Counted from the stretch's first letter, positions 16,693 to 26,072 are shown. The stretch: DNA of 64,000 nucleotides from Dehalobacter sp. CP (GCA_009910795.1 VMEE01000087.1:1-64000), one strand, 5' to 3'. A program made the numbers and translations. Notes: generated by a model from the letters alone, not told the origin.

Positions 16693-17949
16693 TCATTCCA
16701 GAACAGGCGAGAAGACAGAATCGTAAGACGCGCTGGACATGTTGTTCAAGTTGAAATACACCTTGGCATTCGCTTCATCTAGATAGATGCTTCCGGACCG
16801 GTTCGATCCGTCATTATCTCTGAATTCAAACATGGCATCCGATTTTGCCTGATTGGAGGTTGTGGCGTCAAACGTAAAGGTCAGGGCATTCTGAGCATAC
16901 GTCTCAAAGCCTTCTCTGTATTTCTCGGAATATTCTCCGGCAATATTTGCGCTCTCAACGTGGGCAATTTTTAGAATGCGTTCGCCAATCTTGACAAATT
17001 TACCGTCTTGCTCAATGATAATATCGTTTTTAAATGTCCCGATAAACTTTTCAGGATTGGAGATCTGAGGCCCGGCGCTGGTTCTTTCAGTTGTTCTCTG
17101 AACTTTTTTGCCGTTAAGGTCCGGCTTCTGAACAATTGTTCCATTGATATCCGTTAATTTAACAAGCGTTTCCATCGTAATTTCATGGACCTGTTCCTGT
17201 GCGTCCTTGCCGGATAATATCACTGTTGCCAAAATATAATCCAAGAGACCGTCGGAATTCACTGTGGCCGAACCTTCAATTTGTTTCACATAGATATCCT
17301 GCGTTAGTACAGGGATTCTGGCACCATAGCTGTTTTGTCCCGAAAAAGCCTGTTTAACCTGAAGGGAGGCCACCGCGTTGACCAAAGCCGGGATCTGTAC
17401 TTCAGACAGGGAGCCCGAAAGCGCTTTGCTGCCATCGGCATTCTCCTGAACGACCACATAGTCCTTCAAACTGCCGACAACCGCATCCACAATCTTCTCA
17501 ACATCTTCCGCTTCATCCTGTTTAAAAGGATTGTCAAATACATCCGTTTCGCGTTCCTGGGTATATTCGGTATAGTAATAGGCCTCATTGCCGGTACCGA
17601 TATCCGTACCATTGATCCAGGTGTTCTTATCCGTATAGTAATAAGAATCGGAAACCTTTCCGTCCGGACTCAGACTGTGGCTGCTGTCTTCGGTCGCCCC
17701 ATTCAGCCTGTCAAATTTTTTGACATCATTCTGGGAACTGATGATTTTACCGTTATACTTTATGGCAAATGAATAATCCAGGGTAAAGTTGTTAAATTTC
17801 TCTGAACAGCTCGCTGCACTTTGCTTCAAGCCGTCCTTAAGCGTATCATAGCCGCTTTTGCTGACAATGTCCGCCAGTGCAGTCGTCGCAAACAACAGAA
17901 CCCCGACGGTAAAGACTACCGGCAGCGCCGCTTTTTTAGATATTCTCAT
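16693..17949 (-). CDS. exported protein of unknown function, first gene of the ABC/two-component operon
   Basis: A 418-residue protein I do not recognise. It opens with a clear signal peptide (Lys-rich start, hydrophobic 9-22, cleavage after ALA at 24-26). The mature part is polar and Asn/Asp-rich with no further membrane span and no lipobox Cys, so it should be secreted or wall-associated. It has many Tyr in YYYT-like runs (about 103-127). ATG 17949 follows AAGGAG by nine bases. It heads the operon with the exporter and sensor pair, hence could be the sensed or exported factor, or an envelope protein under the same stress control. No enzyme motif seen. Confidence 0.75.
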   Translation of the reverse strand: MRISKKAALPVVFTVGVLLFATTALADIVSKSGYDTLKDGLKQSAASCSEKFNNFTLDYSFAIKYNGKIISSQNDVKKFDRLNGATEDSSHSLSPDGKVSDSYYYTDKNTWINGTDIGTGNEAYYYTEYTQERETDVFDNPFKQDEAEDVEKIVDAVVGSLKDYVVVQENADGSKALSGSLSEVQIPALVNAVASLQVKQAFSGQNSYGARIPVLTQDIYVKQIEGSATVNSDGLLDYILATVILSGKDAQEQVHEITMETLVKLTDINGTIVQKPDLNGKKVQRTTERTSAGPQISNPEKFIGTFKNDIIIEQDGKFVKIGERILKIAHVESANIAGEYSEKYREGFETYAQNALTFTFDATTSNQAKSDAMFEFRDNDGSNRSGSIYLDEANAKVYFNLNNMSSASYDSVFSPVLE

Positions 17950-18020
17950 CTTCACTTACTCCTTTTCAAATATTGGAAAGCTTCTTGATCTTATTTTACT
18001 CCCAATATCTTGAATATCTG

Positions 18021-18049
18021 TAAACAGAATCTAAACAATTTATAAACAA
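18021..18049 (-). promoter_or_regulatory. three direct repeats, candidate OmpR-type regulator site
   Basis: On the minus strand YTGTTTA occurs three times with exactly 11 bp period (plus-strand TAAACAR at 18021, 18032 and 18043). Such spacing is typical of OmpR/PhoB-family binding. A -10-like TAAAAT (plus 17994-17999) follows toward the gene at 17949. The likely ligand is the response regulator encoded at the end of the same operon. Confidence 0.6.
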
Positions 18050-18245
18050 TGCTTCTGGGCAAAGTGGACAATTCATCTTTCAGTTTTTTACTTTGAAATA
18101 GATTTGAAATGGCGTCAAGCACAAGCCTTGAAAGGTCAGGTGCGTTACAGCTTTCAAAGTGATTATCTGATATATTCGGGATTAATTGTTTATCTTCCTT
18201 TATTTATTGCCAGCACGGTAAATTTCCTTTTATAACCTTTTATAA

Positions 18246-19025
18246 TTAATCGGCTGCCGCCACCGGCTGTTCCTTGGCCAGATAATTGCCCACTCCCTCG
18301 AAAATAGCCATGGCCAGCTGCTGCTGATAAGCACTTTCATTTAATTTCTTTTCTTCTTCCGGATTGGACAGGAAACCCACTTCGATCGTCACAGCCACCA
18401 TATCCGTATTTTTAAGGATAAAATAGCTTTGGTTCGCCTTTGCCTCCCGTTTTTTTGTTCCGACTTTATTCAAACTTTGCTGGATACTTTCAGCCAGCAG
18501 TTTTCCTCCCTCAGATTCCGAATGGTAAAATACTTGCGGGCCATGCTGTCTTTGATCGGAAAAACTATTGGCATGAATGCTCAGATATATTTTAGCCTGG
18601 GATTCCATAGCGGTTTGAATCCGGTAGGCCAAGTCCTCTCTTTTGCGTTGAAGCAGGCTTAAAGAAGTTCCAAAATCCCGGTCCTGCTCCCTTAGCATCA
18701 CAACTTTGCTTCCGGCCTGGGTGAACAGTAGCTGCAGTCTTTTAGAAACCTGCAGGTTCACATCCTTCTCCAGGGTTTTATTGACGCCAACAGCTCCAGG
18801 GTCAACCCCGCCATGACCGGCATCGATCGTTATGGTTACCCCGCCAAGTACCCAGCTCCATCCGGGAACATTCTTGGCGGTATGCACTGCTGCTTTCTGA
18901 CTGAGAAAAATACCGGCTACAGCCAGAAGAACGAGAATACTTGATACCAGTATAATCTTTGGTCTTGGTATTATCTGTCTGTGCATCAATCCGCTGATCT
19001 GTGAATAATTTATTTGTTTGGCCAT
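18246..19025 (-). CDS. cwlD: germination-type N-acetylmuramoyl-L-alanine amidase CwlD
   Basis: A 259-residue amidase_3 enzyme: N-terminal membrane anchor (about 24-42), then the zinc amidase domain with His71 (DAGHGGVDPG), Glu86 (LEKDVNL), His151 (SIHANS) and catalytic Glu215 (IEVGFLSN). CwlD cleaves the peptide side chain when muramic lactam is made in spore cortex. The start is ATG 19025, preceded by GGGGGAG. In Bacillus cwlD also lies just downstream of rplM-rpsI, so the context supports the name; here a small insertion separates them. Confidence 0.85.
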   Translation of the reverse strand: MAKQINYSQISGLMHRQIIPRPKIILVSSILVLLAVAGIFLSQKAAVHTAKNVPGWSWVLGGVTITIDAGHGGVDPGAVGVNKTLEKDVNLQVSKRLQLLFTQAGSKVVMLREQDRDFGTSLSLLQRKREDLAYRIQTAMESQAKIYLSIHANSFSDQRQHGPQVFYHSESEGGKLLAESIQQSLNKVGTKKREAKANQSYFILKNTDMVAVTIEVGFLSNPEEEKKLNESAYQQQLAMAIFEGVGNYLAKEQPVAAAD

Positions 19026-19115
19026 GGTTCTCCCCCTCTCACCTATATCTATGGTGAAGGGTAGGCAATTATTCAGGAGGGAATGATTACAAAATATAGT
19101 CTTTATCATGAAAAA

Positions 19116-19146
19116 AATCCCCCAACCATACGTATGTTGAGGGATT
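19116..19146 (-). terminator. second copy of the rpsI terminator hairpin
   Basis: AATCCCTCAACATAC and a pairing GTATGGTTGGGGGATT form a hairpin followed by TTTTTTCATG on the minus strand. Its stem is nearly that of the rpsI terminator at 19857-19887, and just upstream (19147-19195) lies a degenerate stretch resembling the rpsI 3' end (TCTCGAAACG then TAA). Confidence 0.65.
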
Positions 19147-19352
19147 ATTATATTTATTGTTTTAACGTTTCGAGAGTTGGAAATCCTCGCCTCATACGGG
19201 CTTTCATCTTTTTTGTATCATATATGTGTACTACGTATAGAGATTAATAAAAAATCTATTTGTCATTTGGCATTGAATTGAATATTTTTTTTTAACTTTA
19301 ACATGATAATAGTAAGAAACTAAACTCTAGAAGTATAGATAGGAGTATATAA

Positions 19353-19814
19353 ATGAAGAAAATTAATGACTGGTTTTCTTCTGGACTAATTGCAGGAACG
19401 CTTGGGGGAATTACACACCTATTATATAACTCTTTACTCCTTATGTTAGGTTTACAACATAAAACTTTTTGGCATGCAATGGCAGGACTTTTTTACAATC
19501 AACAATTGCTAATGACTGTTGGTGCACAAATCCATGGAATGGTAGATGCTATAGGAGTATCTGCAGCTAATGGAATACTATTAAGCCTCATTCTTATGTT
19601 AACTGGGAAAGACTATTTATATGCCAAAAGCATTACAATGAGCGCAGCAGGAGGTTACTTCCTTTTTATAGTTGTTTTTCCTCAGACAGGCTTAGGTAAG
19701 GACTCACCCTTTGTCCCTTGGATTGCCATAATTGGTTTTATTGTTTTTAACGGACTTTTAGTAGGCTATGTACTTAACCAAATATCTACATATAAAGTCC
19801 CAAACAAAAGATAA
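19353..19814 (+). CDS. small membrane protein of unknown function
   Basis: A 153-residue protein with about four hydrophobic helices (roughly 10-32, 64-84, 92-112, 121-143) and few charges. I do not recognise the family. AGGAG lies nine bases upstream of ATG. It is clearly more AT-rich than the ribosomal genes around it, lies on the opposite strand, and is bracketed by two copies of the rpsI terminator region, so it looks acquired. No neighbour suggests a function. Confidence 0.75.
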   Translation: MKKINDWFSSGLIAGTLGGITHLLYNSLLLMLGLQHKTFWHAMAGLFYNQQLLMTVGAQIHGMVDAIGVSAANGILLSLILMLTGKDYLYAKSITMSAAGGYFLFIVVFPQTGLGKDSPFVPWIAIIGFIVFNGLLVGYVLNQISTYKVPNKR

Positions 19815-19856
19815 CAAAGTTTTCGGATATTTACCGAATAATCTAAAATAAAAAGC

Positions 19857-19887
19857 AAATCCCCCAACCATCAGGTTTGAGGGATTT
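19857..19887 (-). terminator. rpsI operon terminator
   Basis: AAATCCCTCAAACC pairs with GGTTGGGGGATTT (one G-U, one bulge), loop TGAT, followed by GCTTTTTATTTT on the minus strand, 16 bases past the rpsI stop. The palindrome may also stop the convergent gene at 19353. Confidence 0.85.
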
Positions 19888-19902
19888 GTTGTTTGTCTGA
19901 AA

Positions 19903-20298
19903 TTAGCGTTTCGAGAATTGAGGCGCTTTGCGGGCTTTTTTAAGTCCGTATTTGCGGCGCTCTTTCATACGCGGGTCACGGGTAAGGAAACCTGCGCGTT
20001 TCAAAGCCGGACGAAGACTTTCATCTGCTTTAAGCAAAGCTCTGGCAATGCCCATTCTGAGGGCACCGGCCTGGCCAGTTGTACCGCCGCCGTGAACTCT
20101 GGCAATTAAATCGTATTTCCCTAAAGTTTCAGTAATCTCTAAGGGCTGCTGAACAATCATCTCTAGAGTTTTCTTGCCGAAGTACTCACTTAGGTCTCTG
20201 TCGTTAATCGTATATTTTCCGTTACCGGCCAGAAGTCTGACCCGGGCAACTGCATTTTTTCTTCTGCCTGTACCTTGATACTGAAGCTGTGCTGACAT
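19903..20298 (-). CDS. rpsI: 30S ribosomal protein S9
   Basis: A 131-residue uS9 with the invariant [13 protein letters not shown] start region and the basic tail ending SKR that reaches the P-site tRNA. ATG 20298 follows GGAAGGAGG; the few codons before it contain that site. It pairs with rplM 18 bases upstream, the usual L13-S9 unit. Confidence 0.97.
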   Translation of the reverse strand: MSAQLQYQGTGRRKNAVARVRLLAGNGKYTINDRDLSEYFGKKTLEMIVQQPLEITETLGKYDLIARVHGGGTTGQAGALRMGIARALLKADESLRPALKRAGFLTRDPRMKERRKYGLKKARKAPQFSKR

Positions 20299-20316
20299 GC
20301 TTTTACCTCCTTCCAA

Positions 20317-20751
20317 CTATTTCATATTCCATACTTCTGCTTTTTGGGCCTGATGCGGATGTTCCGGTCCCGAGTATACTTTAAGTTTCTTATACATCTG
20401 TGCACCAAGTTTGTTGTGAGGAAGCATTCCTTTTACAGCATGTTCCATAGCTTTTTCGGGGGCTTTGCTCATCAGTACTCGGTAGGTCATTTCTTTCAGA
20501 CCGCCTGGATAACCGGTATGCCAGCGATACATTTTCTTATCCAGTTTATTTCCTGTAATCAATGTTTTATCTGCATTGACGATAATGACAAAATCACCTG
20601 TGTCAACGTTCGGTGTAAATATCGGCTTATGTTTTCCTCTGAGCAAGCGGGCGGCTTCAGCTGCCACTCTTCCCAAAGAAACACCGGCTGCGTCAATGAC
20701 TAACCATTTACGGTCCACCTCATGGGCTTTCGCAAATTGCGTGGTGGTCAT
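20317..20751 (-). CDS. rplM: 50S ribosomal protein L13
   Basis: A 144-residue uL13, an early assembly protein of the large subunit, with [15 protein letters not shown] and the [15 protein letters not shown] signature. ATG 20751 lies seven bases after GGAGGG. The leader upstream contains its own promoter and a hairpin that may be the L13 leader; rpsI follows. Confidence 0.97.
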   Translation of the reverse strand: MTTTQFAKAHEVDRKWLVIDAAGVSLGRVAAEAARLLRGKHKPIFTPNVDTGDFVIIVNADKTLITGNKLDKKMYRWHTGYPGGLKEMTYRVLMSKAPEKAMEHAVKGMLPHNKLGAQMYKKLKVYSGPEHPHQAQKAEVWNMK

Positions 20752-20898
20752 GTTGGTTCCCTCCATTTTTAATCGCGTCCATCATGTTTTCATGTACGAT
20801 TTTTGTGTTCGTTATATCATCACCGGACGTGAAGGGCTCATTCACGTTTCGGTAAAAGACTACTTAAAAAGTTTAACTAAAATAACGTCTTTCGTCAA
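20752..20898 (-). promoter_or_regulatory. rplM promoter and candidate L13 leader
   Basis: TTGACG (20893-20898) and TAAACT (20870-20875) stand 17 bases apart on the minus strand. The transcribed leader of about 110 bases holds a hairpin CGTGAA-TGAGCCC-TTCACG (20828-20846). A structured L13 leader is known in Firmicutes; I infer, but cannot prove, that this is one. Confidence 0.6.
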
Positions 20899-20916
20899 CC
20901 TATGGTTTCCTGTTTC

Positions 20917-21693
20917 TTAAAGTTCCGGAAAGATTTCACCGGGACTGGATGCGTCATAATTGACATAGGTCAAGGTGAGTCCTCTGGCCGGAGCAGTTTG
21001 ACCTGCTTTGGTCCGATCCCTGGACATAATTACTTCTGAAATCGCTTCCGGAAGTATTCTGCCTTTACCTACATCCAATAAGGTACCGGCAATGATTCTT
21101 ACCATGTTATAAAGAAACCCATCACCAATACAGGTAATTACGATTTGTCCATCCAACCAACATACTTTGCAGCGGTACAGTGTCCGGACAAAACTTTTAG
21201 CCGAAGACCCGGCAGCGGCAAATGCACTAAAGTCATATTTCCCTTCAAGCCGGGAAGCTGCCATTTGCATGGCGTTGACGTTCAGTGGCACTGGCTCATG
21301 AAGAACGTACAGTCTTCTGAAAACGTCCGGAATTCGTCCGTTGTCAATTCTGTAATCGTATCTCTTCCACTTGGCGCTTTTCCTGGCACTAAAATCTTCA
21401 GGCATATCCCTGGCCTCGCGTATTCTGATATCATACGGCAGAATACTGTTCATGGCCTTAGGAATCTTCTCCTGCGGAATACGCGCTTCTGAGCAGAAAT
21501 TAACCACTTGGCCGGCAGCGTGTACACCCGTATCCGTCCTGCCCGCTGTTGTGATTTTTATTTCTTCGGCAAAAAGCTTCTTCCAGACCTTTTCCAGTTC
21601 TCCCTGGATAGTTTGTCCATGTTCCTCTGGCTGGCGCTGGAATCCGTGGTAGTTTGTACCATCATAGGCTAATCGCAGAAGGATGTTGCGCAT
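20917..21693 (-). CDS. truA: tRNA pseudouridine(38-40) synthase
   Basis: A 258-residue TruA with catalytic Asp54 in AGRTDTGVHA and the GDGFLYNMVR segment. It modifies U38-40 of the anticodon arm. ATG 21693 (MRNILLRLAYDG) follows GGAG by six bases. In most Firmicutes the ECF transporter genes ecfA1-ecfA2-ecfT stand between rplQ and truA; here only a 246-base spacer does. Confidence 0.94.
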   Translation of the reverse strand: MRNILLRLAYDGTNYHGFQRQPEEHGQTIQGELEKVWKKLFAEEIKITTAGRTDTGVHAAGQVVNFCSEARIPQEKIPKAMNSILPYDIRIREARDMPEDFSARKSAKWKRYDYRIDNGRIPDVFRRLYVLHEPVPLNVNAMQMAASRLEGKYDFSAFAAAGSSAKSFVRTLYRCKVCWLDGQIVITCIGDGFLYNMVRIIAGTLLDVGKGRILPEAISEVIMSRDRTKAGQTAPARGLTLTYVNYDASSPGEIFPEL

Positions 21694-21892
21694 TTTTTTC
21701 TCCAGCAATCTTATAATATTGAACTGGACGGTATGCTTGTTTTCAAAAGAGCCAACAGGAAGTTCGAAGCTGAACATGTGTCAATGTTCAGAGGTACGAT
21801 TCATGTGTGTGATTAAGGGTTATCGATACGCTTATTTGGTTTCGTTATCCGGTATCAATCAATTCCCGGTATCCGGTTTCCGTTATCTGCGA

Positions 21893-21926
21893 TCGAACAC
21901 CGAACCTCGAACTTCGAACTTCGAAA
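21893..21926. repeat. TTCGAA-type short tandem repeats
   Basis: The spacer between rplQ and truA contains iterations of CGAACC/CGAACTT (for example CCTCGAACTTCGAAC at 21905-21919). The same 15-base string recurs at 24902-24916 between rpsM and rpmJ. Just before it (21823-21890) variants of GTTATC/CCGGTATC recur. Confidence 0.6.
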
Positions 21927-21939
21927 TTAGGCCTTCATC

Positions 21940-22281
21940 TTAGTCCACAAGCTCAACTAAAACCATTTCGGCAGCATCTCCACGACGATAGCCGTTTTTC
22001 ATGATTCTGGTGTAGCCACCCTGCCTATCGGTATATTTCGGAGCTATTGTATCAAAAAGCTCTTTTACTACCGTCTCATCCAGCAAAAATTCCATCGCCT
22101 GACGTCTGGCAGCCAGGTCACCCCTTTTGCCTAGGGTAATCATTTTCTCTGCCAGGGAATTCAGTTCTTTTGCTCTTGCTTCTGTTGTCTCAATCTTTCC
22201 ATGCTTCAGCAAGGAAGTTACAATATTTCTTAACATAGCCCTTCTGCGGCTCATGTTAACTCCAAGCTTACGGTATGCCAA
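21940..22281 (-). CDS. rplQ: 50S ribosomal protein L17
   Basis: A 113-residue bL17. It starts at a TTG codon (22281) behind GGGGGGATCACAG; the family start MAYRKLGV fits. The conserved [12 protein letters not shown] and GGYTRI segments are present. Twenty bases separate it from rpoA. Confidence 0.96.
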   Translation of the reverse strand: MAYRKLGVNMSRRRAMLRNIVTSLLKHGKIETTEARAKELNSLAEKMITLGKRGDLAARRQAMEFLLDETVVKELFDTIAPKYTDRQGGYTRIMKNGYRRGDAAEMVLVELVD

Positions 22282-22301
22282 CTGTGATCCCCCCTTTAGG
22301 T

Positions 22302-23249
22302 TTAATCTTCAGGAGTACGGAATCCCAGCCCAAGTTCTCTGAGCTTGTGTTCGACTTCTTCCAGAGATTTGCGCCCAAGATTGCGTACTTTAATCATATC
22401 TTCTTCTGTTCTTTGTGTCAGTTCTTCAACGCTGTTTATGCCGGCGCGTTTCAGGCAATTATAAGATCTTACGGAAAGATCCAGTTCTTCAATGGTCATT
22501 TCCAGAATCTTATCTTTGGCCTCTTCTTCTTTTTCCACCATGATCTCAACATTACCCAGATTATCGTTCAGTCCGATAAAGAGCCTCAAATGTTCACTCA
22601 AAATCTTGGCTGCGAGACTCGTTGCCTCTTTCGGGGTAATACTGCCGTTAGACCATACTTCCAGGGTAAGCTTATCAAAGTCAGTCATCATACCGACCCG
22701 AGTATCTTCTACAGCATAGTTGACCTTATAAATTGGGGTAAAAATTGAATCGACAGGAATAACGCCGATTACCTGATCTGCTTTTTTATTCTTCTCAGCT
22801 GAGACATAGCCGCGGGAACGTTCGACGTTCATTTCCATGAAGAGACGTCCGTCTTTATCCAACGTGGCGATCTTCAAATCTGGATTGAGAATCTCAATAT
22901 CGGGACCGGTGATAATGTCTCTTGCGGTAACAACCCTTTCCCCTTCACATTCCAAACGCAGAACGCGCGGTTCATCCGTATGGCCTTTGAGAGCGAGGGA
23001 TTTAATATTGAGAATGACCTCAGTTACGTCTTCCAAGACTCCTGGAATGGTTGAGAATTCGTGTAGTACGCCTTCTATTTTTACTGAAGTAACCGCGGAC
23101 CCGGGTAGAGAAGAAAGCAGGATACGACGCAGGGAATTCCCCAAGGTAATGCCATAGCCTCTCTCTAAGGGTTCAATAATGAATTTGGCATAGGTATTAT
23201 CTTCAGATCTCTCAACACATTCAATATTGGGCTTTTCGATTTCAAGCAT
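22302..23249 (-). CDS. rpoA: RNA polymerase alpha subunit
   Basis: A 315-residue alpha: N-terminal dimer domain (about 1-228, with [20 protein letters not shown]) and C-terminal domain (about 245-310) that binds UP elements and activators ([23 protein letters not shown]). It nucleates polymerase assembly. It sits in the usual place between rpsD and rplQ. Confidence 0.98.
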   Translation of the reverse strand: MLEIEKPNIECVERSEDNTYAKFIIEPLERGYGITLGNSLRRILLSSLPGSAVTSVKIEGVLHEFSTIPGVLEDVTEVILNIKSLALKGHTDEPRVLRLECEGERVVTARDIITGPDIEILNPDLKIATLDKDGRLFMEMNVERSRGYVSAEKNKKADQVIGVIPVDSIFTPIYKVNYAVEDTRVGMMTDFDKLTLEVWSNGSITPKEATSLAAKILSEHLRLFIGLNDNLGNVEIMVEKEEEAKDKILEMTIEELDLSVRSYNCLKRAGINSVEELTQRTEEDMIKVRNLGRKSLEEVEHKLRELGLGFRTPED

Positions 23250-23279
23250 CGGAATGCACCCCTTCTTTCCCGGAAAAGT

Positions 23280-23909
23280 TTAACGAGAATATTTCTCTAC
23301 GATAAGGTGTTCTTCGATCGGAATCTGAATATCTTCACGGGTCGGCATGTTGATGACAGTCCCTGTGATGCTGTTGATATCCAGGCTTAACCATGCAGGA
23401 ACAGCTCGATCCTTTAAGGATTCGGCCATTTCCTTGATTCTATTGTTATCTCTGCTGCTTTCTTTAATCGAAATTGCTTCGCCAGTGCTGACGAGATAAG
23501 ATGCAATATCGACACGTTTGCCATTGATTGTGATATGACCATGTGTCACAAGCTGACGTGCTTCGGGTCTGGATGAAGCAAAGCCAAGTCTGAAAACAAC
23601 ATTATCCAAACGGCGTTCCAATAAACGGAGAAGATTTTCCCCGGTCATACCTTTTTGACGGGCAGCTTTGTCGAAATATCCACGGAATTGTTTCTCAAGA
23701 ACGCCGTAAATCCTCCGAACTTTCTGCTTTTCTCTGAGCTGAATGCCGTACTCAGTCGGTTTTTTGCCTCTAGCCTGTCCGTGCATGCCCGGAGCATACG
23801 CCCGACGGTCCACAGCGCATTTATTGGTATAGCAGCGATCCCCTTTCAGAAATAACTTCTGACCCTCACGCCGGCACAGACGACATACTGATTCTGTATA
23901 TTTAGCCAT
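23280..23909 (-). CDS. rpsD: 30S ribosomal protein S4
   Basis: A 209-residue uS4, a primary 16S rRNA binder. The N-terminus keeps the four-Cys zinc site (CRLC, then CYTNKC at about 9-31), the S4 RNA-binding domain follows ([24 protein letters not shown]). Twelve bases downstream of rpsK. Confidence 0.97.
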   Translation of the reverse strand: MAKYTESVCRLCRREGQKLFLKGDRCYTNKCAVDRRAYAPGMHGQARGKKPTEYGIQLREKQKVRRIYGVLEKQFRGYFDKAARQKGMTGENLLRLLERRLDNVVFRLGFASSRPEARQLVTHGHITINGKRVDIASYLVSTGEAISIKESSRDNNRIKEMAESLKDRAVPAWLSLDINSITGTVINMPTREDIQIPIEEHLIVEKYSR

Positions 23910-23921
23910 GTTTTACACCCC

Positions 23922-24311
23922 CTATACTCTTCTGCGTTTGGGCGGCCGACATCCGTTATGCGGTACCGGAGTTACGTCCCGAATAAGGTTCACTTCCAGA
24001 CCTGCCGCCTGCAATGCTCTGATTGCGGCTTCACGGCCTGATCCTGGACCTTTGACAAAACATTCAACAATTTTAAGCCCATGCTCCATTGCTGCTTTGG
24101 CAGCTGTCTCTGCAGCCATCTGTGCAGCAAAAGGTGTGCTTTTACGTGATCCTTTGAAACCCAAAGAACCGGAGCTGGACCAGGAAAGTGCGTTTCCGGT
24201 CGTGTCTGTAATGGTGACAATCGTATTATTAAAAGTCGACTTAATATGTGCTATGCCGCTTTCAACATTTTTACGTTCTCTTTTTCTGGTACGAACCACT
24301 TTACGAGCCAT
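23922..24311 (-). CDS. rpsK: 30S ribosomal protein S11
   Basis: A 129-residue uS11 of the platform near the mRNA exit, with the conserved [16 protein letters not shown] and C-terminal [11 protein letters not shown]. Sixteen bases after rpsM in the alpha operon. Confidence 0.97.
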   Translation of the reverse strand: MARKVVRTRKRERKNVESGIAHIKSTFNNTIVTITDTTGNALSWSSSGSLGFKGSRKSTPFAAQMAAETAAKAAMEHGLKIVECFVKGPGSGREAAIRALQAAGLEVNLIRDVTPVPHNGCRPPKRRRV

Positions 24312-24327
24312 GCTTCAATGCCCCCCT

Positions 24328-24699
24328 TTACTTTTTCTTCTTTCCGCCAATTGCTCTTGCGGGACCTTTGCGTGTACGGGCATTGGTTTTGGTCCGCTGT
24401 CCGCGCACAGGCAGTCCACGACGATGGCGAAGGCCACGATAACTGCCGATTTCCATCAGTCTTTTAATGTTAAGGGACACTTCCCGACGCAGATCGCCTT
24501 CGACCTTAAATTCTTTATCAATAGTTTCCCTGATCTTGGCGACTTCGTCGTCTGTAAGATCTTTGACCCTGGTTTCAGGGTTAATCTGTGTTTTTGTCAG
24601 GATTTTTTTGGATTGAGAATTGCCGATACCATAGATGTAGGTAAGTGCAACCTCAACACGTTTGTCCCGAGGTATATCCACCCCTGCGATACGTGCCAT
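24328..24699 (-). CDS. rpsM: 30S ribosomal protein S13
   Basis: A 123-residue uS13 of the head, contacting tRNA and bridging to L5. The start [11 protein letters not shown] and the C-terminal [11 protein letters not shown] are family features. It follows rpmJ after a 224-base spacer. Confidence 0.97.
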   Translation of the reverse strand: MARIAGVDIPRDKRVEVALTYIYGIGNSQSKKILTKTQINPETRVKDLTDDEVAKIRETIDKEFKVEGDLRREVSLNIKRLMEIGSYRGLRHRRGLPVRGQRTKTNARTRKGPARAIGGKKKK

Positions 24700-24923
24700 C
24701 TAAATTTCACACCCCCGTTTTAATCGACGTTCGAAGTTCGATGTTCGAAGTCCGAATTATCAGTGCTTTTTCTTTGTCGTTATTTTTACTCGTTCTTGCT
24801 TTTTGATAACGCTTTTCGTAATGGTATACGTCAGCTGCAGATCAGTGTTCAGTGCTCGTCGTTTGACACCAAATGCTAGGATTGTATACCCCAACATCGT
24901 GCCTCGAACTTCGAACCTCGACT
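24700..24923. repeat. spacer with TTCGAA-type repeats between rpmJ and rpsM
   Basis: An unusually long spacer for this operon. It contains TTCGAAGTTCGATGTTCGAA (24730-24749) near rpsM and CCTCGAACTTCGAACCTCGA (24902-24921) near rpmJ, in opposite orientation, so the two could pair. No gene is seen in it. Confidence 0.55.
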
Positions 24924-25037
24924 CTAGCCCTGGCGTTGCTTATGTTTCGGATTTTCGCAAATAACCATTACTTTTCCGTGCCGTCTAATAATTTTACACT
25001 TTTCACAAATCGGTTTCACAGAAGGTCTTACTTTCAC
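24924..25037 (-). CDS. rpmJ: 50S ribosomal protein L36
   Basis: A 37-residue bL36 read directly from the sequence: GTG start at 25037 behind GGAGGGATCACAG, protein start [14 protein letters not shown] and end NPKHKQRQG, stop TAG. Cys11, Cys14, Cys27 and His32 form the zinc ribbon, so this is the zinc-containing form. It lies between infA and rpsM, its usual place. Confidence 0.95.
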   Translation of the reverse strand: MKVRPSVKPICEKCKIIRRHGKVMVICENPKHKQRQG

Positions 25038-25056
25038 CTGTGATCCCTCCCTTGCC

Positions 25057-25275
25057 TTACTTAAATCTGTATACAATTCTTCCTCTGGTCAAGTCATAGG
25101 GAGAAAGCTCCACCGTGACCCGGTCTCCAGGCAGGATTCTGATAAAATGCATCCGAATCTTGCCGGAAACGTGCGCCAGTACCTTATGACCATTATTTAA
25201 TTCTACCGTAAACATTGCGTTTGGCAATGGTTCCAGTACTTTGCCTTCGACCTCAATCACATCTTCTTTTGACAT
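25057..25275 (-). CDS. infA: translation initiation factor IF-1
   Basis: A 72-residue OB-fold protein that blocks the A site during initiation. The usual length and the segments [13 protein letters not shown] and [13 protein letters not shown] are present. It lies between map and rpmJ. Confidence 0.97.
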   Translation of the reverse strand: MSKEDVIEVEGKVLEPLPNAMFTVELNNGHKVLAHVSGKIRMHFIRILPGDRVTVELSPYDLTRGRIVYRFK

Positions 25276-25313
25276 TTGCGCCTATCCCTCCTTTGACATT
25301 TATTTACCGGTTT

Positions 25314-26066
25314 TCAGCCTTCAATTCGAGTTAGTATTTCCGGGCCATTTTCAGTGATGGCCACTGTATGTTCAAAATGCGCCGATGCTCGGCGATCTTT
25401 CGTTACTACAGTCCACTGGTTCTCAAGAGTTTCAACCTGATAGCCTCCTAAGTTGACCATTGGTTCTATCGCCAGGACCATTCCTACCTCGAGTCTCGGC
25501 CCCCTGCCGGGTTTGCCAAAATTGGGTACTTGAGGTTCTTCATGCATTTTTCTGCCGATTCCGTGACCTACATAGTCCCGAACAACCGACATTGTATTCT
25601 CTTCTACATACGTCTGAATAGCGTGGGATATATCAAACAGCCGGTTACCTTTCAGCGCCTGGGCAATTCCACACCTGAGAGATTCTTCAGTCACTGCCAG
25701 CAGATTTTGAAGTTCCCTGCTGATTTCTCCTACCGGCAGTGTGATCGCAGAATCACCGACGTATCCGTCAATGATTGCCCCGCAATCAATACTGATAATA
25801 TCTCCACTTTTCAGGGCCCTTAAACCCGGGATCCCATGCACCACTTCTTCATTAATCGAAGTACACAGTGTTGCGGGGAAGCTGTTATACCCTTTGAAGG
25901 CAGGAATCGCATTGCATTTGCAAATGTAATCTTCCGCTGCTCTGTTCAGTTGTTCCGTAGTTACTCCCGGAGCAACCATTCTCCGCATCAGTTCCAGAGT
26001 TTCTGCCACGATCCGGCCAGCTTTCCGCATGCGGCCAAGCTGTTCCTTACTCTTCAGTTCAATCAT
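25314..26066 (-). CDS. map: methionine aminopeptidase, type I
   Basis: A 250-residue dinuclear metalloprotease removing the initiator Met. Metal ligands are seen in DCGAIIDGYVGDS (two Asp), GHGIGRKMHEEP (His), and the Glu residues of IEPMV and the C-terminal NQWTVVTKD...FEHT region. No N-terminal zinc extension. Six bases after adk, co-transcribed with secY and adk. Confidence 0.96.
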   Translation of the reverse strand: MIELKSKEQLGRMRKAGRIVAETLELMRRMVAPGVTTEQLNRAAEDYICKCNAIPAFKGYNSFPATLCTSINEEVVHGIPGLRALKSGDIISIDCGAIIDGYVGDSAITLPVGEISRELQNLLAVTEESLRCGIAQALKGNRLFDISHAIQTYVEENTMSVVRDYVGHGIGRKMHEEPQVPNFGKPGRGPRLEVGMVLAIEPMVNLGGYQVETLENQWTVVTKDRRASAHFEHTVAITENGPEILTRIEG

Positions 26067-26072
26067 GGCTTC

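Noticed and set aside
23908..24723. 271-codon plus-strand open frame across rpsK and rpsM
   Set aside because: Antisense to two ribosomal genes; composition is that of a mirror frame.
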